A DNA stretch of 8,902 nucleotides from Pseudomonadota bacterium (GTDB taxonomy: Bacteria > Pseudomonadota > Alphaproteobacteria > Acetobacterales > Acetobacteraceae), in NCBI GenBank assembly GCA_021829055.1, contig JAJZCS010000064.1, forward strand, positions 1-8,902, in the 5' to 3' direction. A model generated the notes under the pieces. That model did no database searches, had not been told where the DNA came from, and saw only the letters and a list, made by a program, of their open reading frames with translations. The position numbers were made by a program, and so were the translations under genes. How positions within the stretch are numbered: position 1 is the stretch's first letter; each line of letters begins with the position of its first letter. Positions 7,188 to 8,902 of this stretch are shown here, one piece after another.

Positions 7188-7296
7188 CCTTGCTGGTTGG
7201 GGCTGCCGGATTCACACAATTTTTTTTGTGGTGATTTGGAGGTGCGCGTGCGAATCTGGCGGCCGATGTGCCCTAGACACGGATGTCCTTGCTGGT
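7188..7296 (+). repeat. 10-bp direct repeat flanking the region upstream of the metK promoter
   Basis: CCTTGCTGGT occurs at 7188-7197 and again at 7287-7296, 99 bases apart on the same strand. The second copy runs into the candidate metK -10 box. GGATGT also precedes both copies (7173-7178 and 7281-7286), at different distances. This may be a paired binding site, the trace of a small duplication, or chance. Confidence 0.4.
7212..7234. repeat. Hairpin with a T-run loop downstream of dapB
   Basis: TCACACAA (7212-7219) pairs with TTGT (7226-7229) and GTGA (7231-7234), giving eight base pairs with one bulged G at 7230. The loop consists only of T. The T-run is in the loop and not after the stem, so it is not a standard intrinsic terminator for dapB. 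Confidence 0.4.
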
Positions 7297-7301
7297 ATAA
7301 A
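7274..7301 (+). promoter_or_regulatory. Candidate strong promoter of metK
   Basis: TAGACA (7274-7279, 5/6 to consensus), a 16-base spacer and TATAAA (7296-7301, 5/6) form the best housekeeping promoter match in the window. Transcription would begin near 7308, giving a leader of about 120 nt before the metK ATG at 7427. Confidence 0.6.
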
Positions 7302-7307
7302 AAAAAC

Positions 7308-7426
7308 CAATCGGGCGGGTAAGACCTTGACCCTCGGCTGAGTTTCGGCCAATTCGCAACCGCCTAGGCGTGTGGCCGTGGCGCTGTCCCAGCGTGGGGC
7401 CACTTTCGCGACAAGAGGAGAAATCC
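7308..7426 (+). promoter_or_regulatory. Structured 5' leader of metK
   Basis: Three foldable elements follow one another. GGCTGA (7336-7341), GTT, TCGGCC (7345-7350) is a 6-bp stem. CGCCTAGGCG (7361-7370) is a perfect palindrome. The largest hairpin has an outer stem GTGGCC (7372-7377) with GGCCAC (7398-7403) and an inner stem CGCTG (7382-7386) with CAGCG (7390-7394). Only three T residues follow the last stem, so it is not a canonical terminator. The Shine-Dalgarno AGGAG (7416-7420) is left exposed. I could not match the leader to the SAM-II or SAM/SAH riboswitch consensus as I remember them. Confidence 0.45.
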
Positions 7427-8614
7427 ATGCGCGACAAAGGCGAGTTTCTTTTTACTTCGGAGTCTGTTTCCGAAGGACATCCCGATAAGATTGCAGACAG
7501 GATTTCGGATACGGTCTTGGACGCCTATCTCATGGCCGATCCGTGTTCTCGCGTAGCGTGTGAAACGCTGGTCACTACGAATCGGATTGTGCTCGCTGGG
7601 GAAACCCGAGGCCCTGCCGTGGTTACACAAGAATACCTCGCGCATCTGGCCCGGCTGGCAGTCCATGACATCGGTTACGATCAGGAAGGTTTTTCCTGGC
7701 GCAATGCGAAAATTGACGTGCTGTTACACGCCCAATCGCGAGACATTGCCGCCGGGGTGGATTCGTCGGATGACAAAGCGGAAGGGGCCGGCGACCAGGG
7801 GATAATGTTCGGATACGCCTGCAATGAGACTGAAGCATTAATGCCGGCGCCAATATACTATGCGCATCTGATTTTGCGACGCGTTGCGGAATTGCGCAAG
7901 ATCGGTGATGCGCAGGTGGCTGGACTTTTGCCGGATGCTAAAAGTCAGGTGACCCTGAAATATGTGGATGGCAAACCTGTCGCGGCCACGTCGATTGTTG
8001 TGTCCACGCAGCATGAGGCTGGCATGGAACAGCGCACGATCAAGGCGATGCTCTATTCCCTAATAAGCGAGCTTTTGCCAAAAGGCTGGATGTGTGACCA
8101 GGAAAATTTCTACGTGAATCCAACTGGCAATTTCGTTATCGGGGGGCCCGACGGCGATTGCGGACTGACAGGACGCAAGATCATCGTCGACACGTACGGT
8201 GGTGCTGCCCCACATGGTGGTGGTGCATTTTCTGGGAAAGATCCGACGAAGGTAGACCGGTCTGCCGCTTATGCATGCCGGTATCTGGCAAAAAACGTTG
8301 TCGCTGCTGGTCTCGCTGCCCGTTGCACGATCCAGGTCAGCTACGCAATCGGTGTCTCATACCCGCTCTCAGTCTATGTTGATTTGCATGGTACCGACCG
8401 CGATATTGATGAGGCCATGATTGCAAGCACTCTCCGCGAACTCGTGGACTTAAGTCCGCGCGGAATTCGCGAGCATCTGCAGCTCAACCGTGCGATCTAC
8501 GTACCGACGTCGGCATATGGCCATTTTGGACGTGATCCCGATACCCGTTTAGGCACGTTCACGTGGGAGAAAACCGATCTTGTGCCTGCATTAAAAGGTG
8601 CCTTTGGCCGATAA
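7427..8614 (+). CDS. metK: S-adenosylmethionine synthetase (methionine adenosyltransferase)
   Basis: MetK makes S-adenosylmethionine from methionine and ATP in the cytosol, supplying nearly all methylation reactions. The 395-residue product carries the N-terminal ATP-site segment [13 protein letters not shown] (9-21, catalytic-type H18), the first family signature [12 protein letters not shown] (120-131), and the glycine-rich second signature [19 protein letters not shown] (264-282). The length fits the 380-400 range. The frame is open to 7370, but the ATG at 7427 has AGGAG at 7416-7420, six bases upstream, and gives the expected family N-terminus. The end overlaps the start of trmB by 17 bases, the usual alphaproteobacterial arrangement. 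A candidate promoter (7274-7301) and a structured leader suggest transcription independent of dapB. Confidence 0.97.
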   Translation: MRDKGEFLFTSESVSEGHPDKIADRISDTVLDAYLMADPCSRVACETLVTTNRIVLAGETRGPAVVTQEYLAHLARLAVHDIGYDQEGFSWRNAKIDVLLHAQSRDIAAGVDSSDDKAEGAGDQGIMFGYACNETEALMPAPIYYAHLILRRVAELRKIGDAQVAGLLPDAKSQVTLKYVDGKPVAATSIVVSTQHEAGMEQRTIKAMLYSLISELLPKGWMCDQENFYVNPTGNFVIGGPDGDCGLTGRKIIVDTYGGAAPHGGGAFSGKDPTKVDRSAAYACRYLAKNVVAAGLAARCTIQVSYAIGVSYPLSVYVDLHGTDRDIDEAMIASTLRELVDLSPRGIREHLQLNRAIYVPTSAYGHFGRDPDTRLGTFTWEKTDLVPALKGAFGR

Positions 8615-8891
8615 GCTCAAGCCACCCCCTGACAGGCTATACGGTCGGGCACGTGGGCATACGTTGCGGGCCAGGCAGGCCGAATTGCTGTTGCATTTGT
8701 TGCCCCGTCTCCGGTGGCCCGATCAAGGCTTTCCTCCAACAATCGACGACATATGGTTGGAGGTGGGCGCGGGCAGCTTCGAACATGCGGAGACGATCGC
8801 CAACCAAAATCCGACTATTGGGTTGATCGCGTGCGAGGTTTTTGAGAACGGTATCGCGTCGCTGCTGTCACGCCTCGCACCTGTCGGTTGA
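8598..8891 (+). CDS. trmB: N-terminal fragment of tRNA (guanine-N7-)-methyltransferase TrmB
   Basis: TrmB methylates guanine 46 of tRNA using S-adenosylmethionine. The 97 visible residues match the start of the alphaproteobacterial protein: [11 protein letters not shown] (14-24), the SAM-binding motif [11 protein letters not shown] (53-63) and [15 protein letters not shown] (76-90) with the conserved Glu E80. Family members run to about 210-240 residues, but a TGA at 8889-8891 stops this frame before the catalytic half. In the next frame, from 8887, the sequence reads VEKGL, which resembles what normally follows, so a one-base deletion or sequencing error is plausible. Only 11 bases remain, so this cannot be settled. 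The start is GTG at 8598 inside the end of metK, with a weak AAAAGG before it; TTG at 8604 is an alternative. Confidence 0.75.
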   Translation: MPLADKLKPPPDRLYGRARGHTLRARQAELLLHLLPRLRWPDQGFPPTIDDIWLEVGAGSFEHAETIANQNPTIGLIACEVFENGIASLLSRLAPVG

Positions 8892-8902
8892 GAAGGGTCT
8901 CT

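Noticed and set aside
7220..7260. SAM-II riboswitch suggested by GTGGTGATTTGG at 7228-7239
   Set aside because: The 5' part resembles the SAM-II start, but I find no matching CCAC strand or GCTAAAG-type pseudoknot segment downstream, and it lies before the likely metK promoter.
7162..7426. tRNA or other stable RNA gene in the dapB-metK gap
   Set aside because: There is no TPsiC-like GGTTCGAATCC sequence or cloverleaf-compatible stems; the hairpins fit a leader better.

Overview
The window looks like an ordinary chromosomal segment from an alphaproteobacterium, most likely in or near the Acetobacteraceae/Rhodospirillales. The pointers are a one-cysteine DksA, a DUF1345 membrane protein, an alphaproteobacterial-style TrmJ and DapB, and a metK followed directly by trmB. 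GC content looks moderate, in the mid-fifties by eye. The family assignment is inference. The genes are mostly housekeeping genes, and I see no transposase, phage gene, CRISPR array, integrase or toxin-antitoxin pair. I did not find a new biological system.

Layout from left to right. Positions 62-718 (-) encode a DUF1345 membrane protein. A possible 68-residue ORF with a good Shine-Dalgarno sequence lies just upstream of it at 757-963 (-). Positions 1250-1666 (+) encode DksA, with a promoter-like pair at 1154-1182 whose -10 box lies inside a palindrome. Positions 1718-2968 (-) encode an Nramp-family metal transporter with an atypical ion-site motif. The 131-base gap between this gene and cysS holds a Fur-like box (2988-3007), a promoter reading toward the transporter, and a 7-bp inverted repeat. 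Positions 3100-4449 and 4468-5244 (+) are cysS and trmJ, probably one transcript, and both serve translation. Positions 5317-6303 (-) encode MoaA (molybdenum cofactor), convergent with trmJ. Positions 6427-7161 (+) encode DapB (lysine/diaminopimelate synthesis), divergent from moaA. Positions 7427-8614 (+) encode MetK (S-adenosylmethionine synthetase), preceded by a strong promoter-like pair and a leader of about 120 nt with several hairpins. From 8598 (+) runs the N-terminal part of TrmB, a tRNA methyltransferase, which meets a stop codon at 8889-8891, 11 bases before the window ends.

A loose functional thread is S-adenosylmethionine: metK makes it, trmJ and trmB use it to methylate tRNA, and MoaA cleaves it as a radical-SAM enzyme. 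This is common bacterial content and not evidence of a dedicated system. The most useful leads are the likely Fur/Mur-controlled Nramp variant, the structured metK leader, the shortened DapB, and the broken or mis-sequenced trmB.
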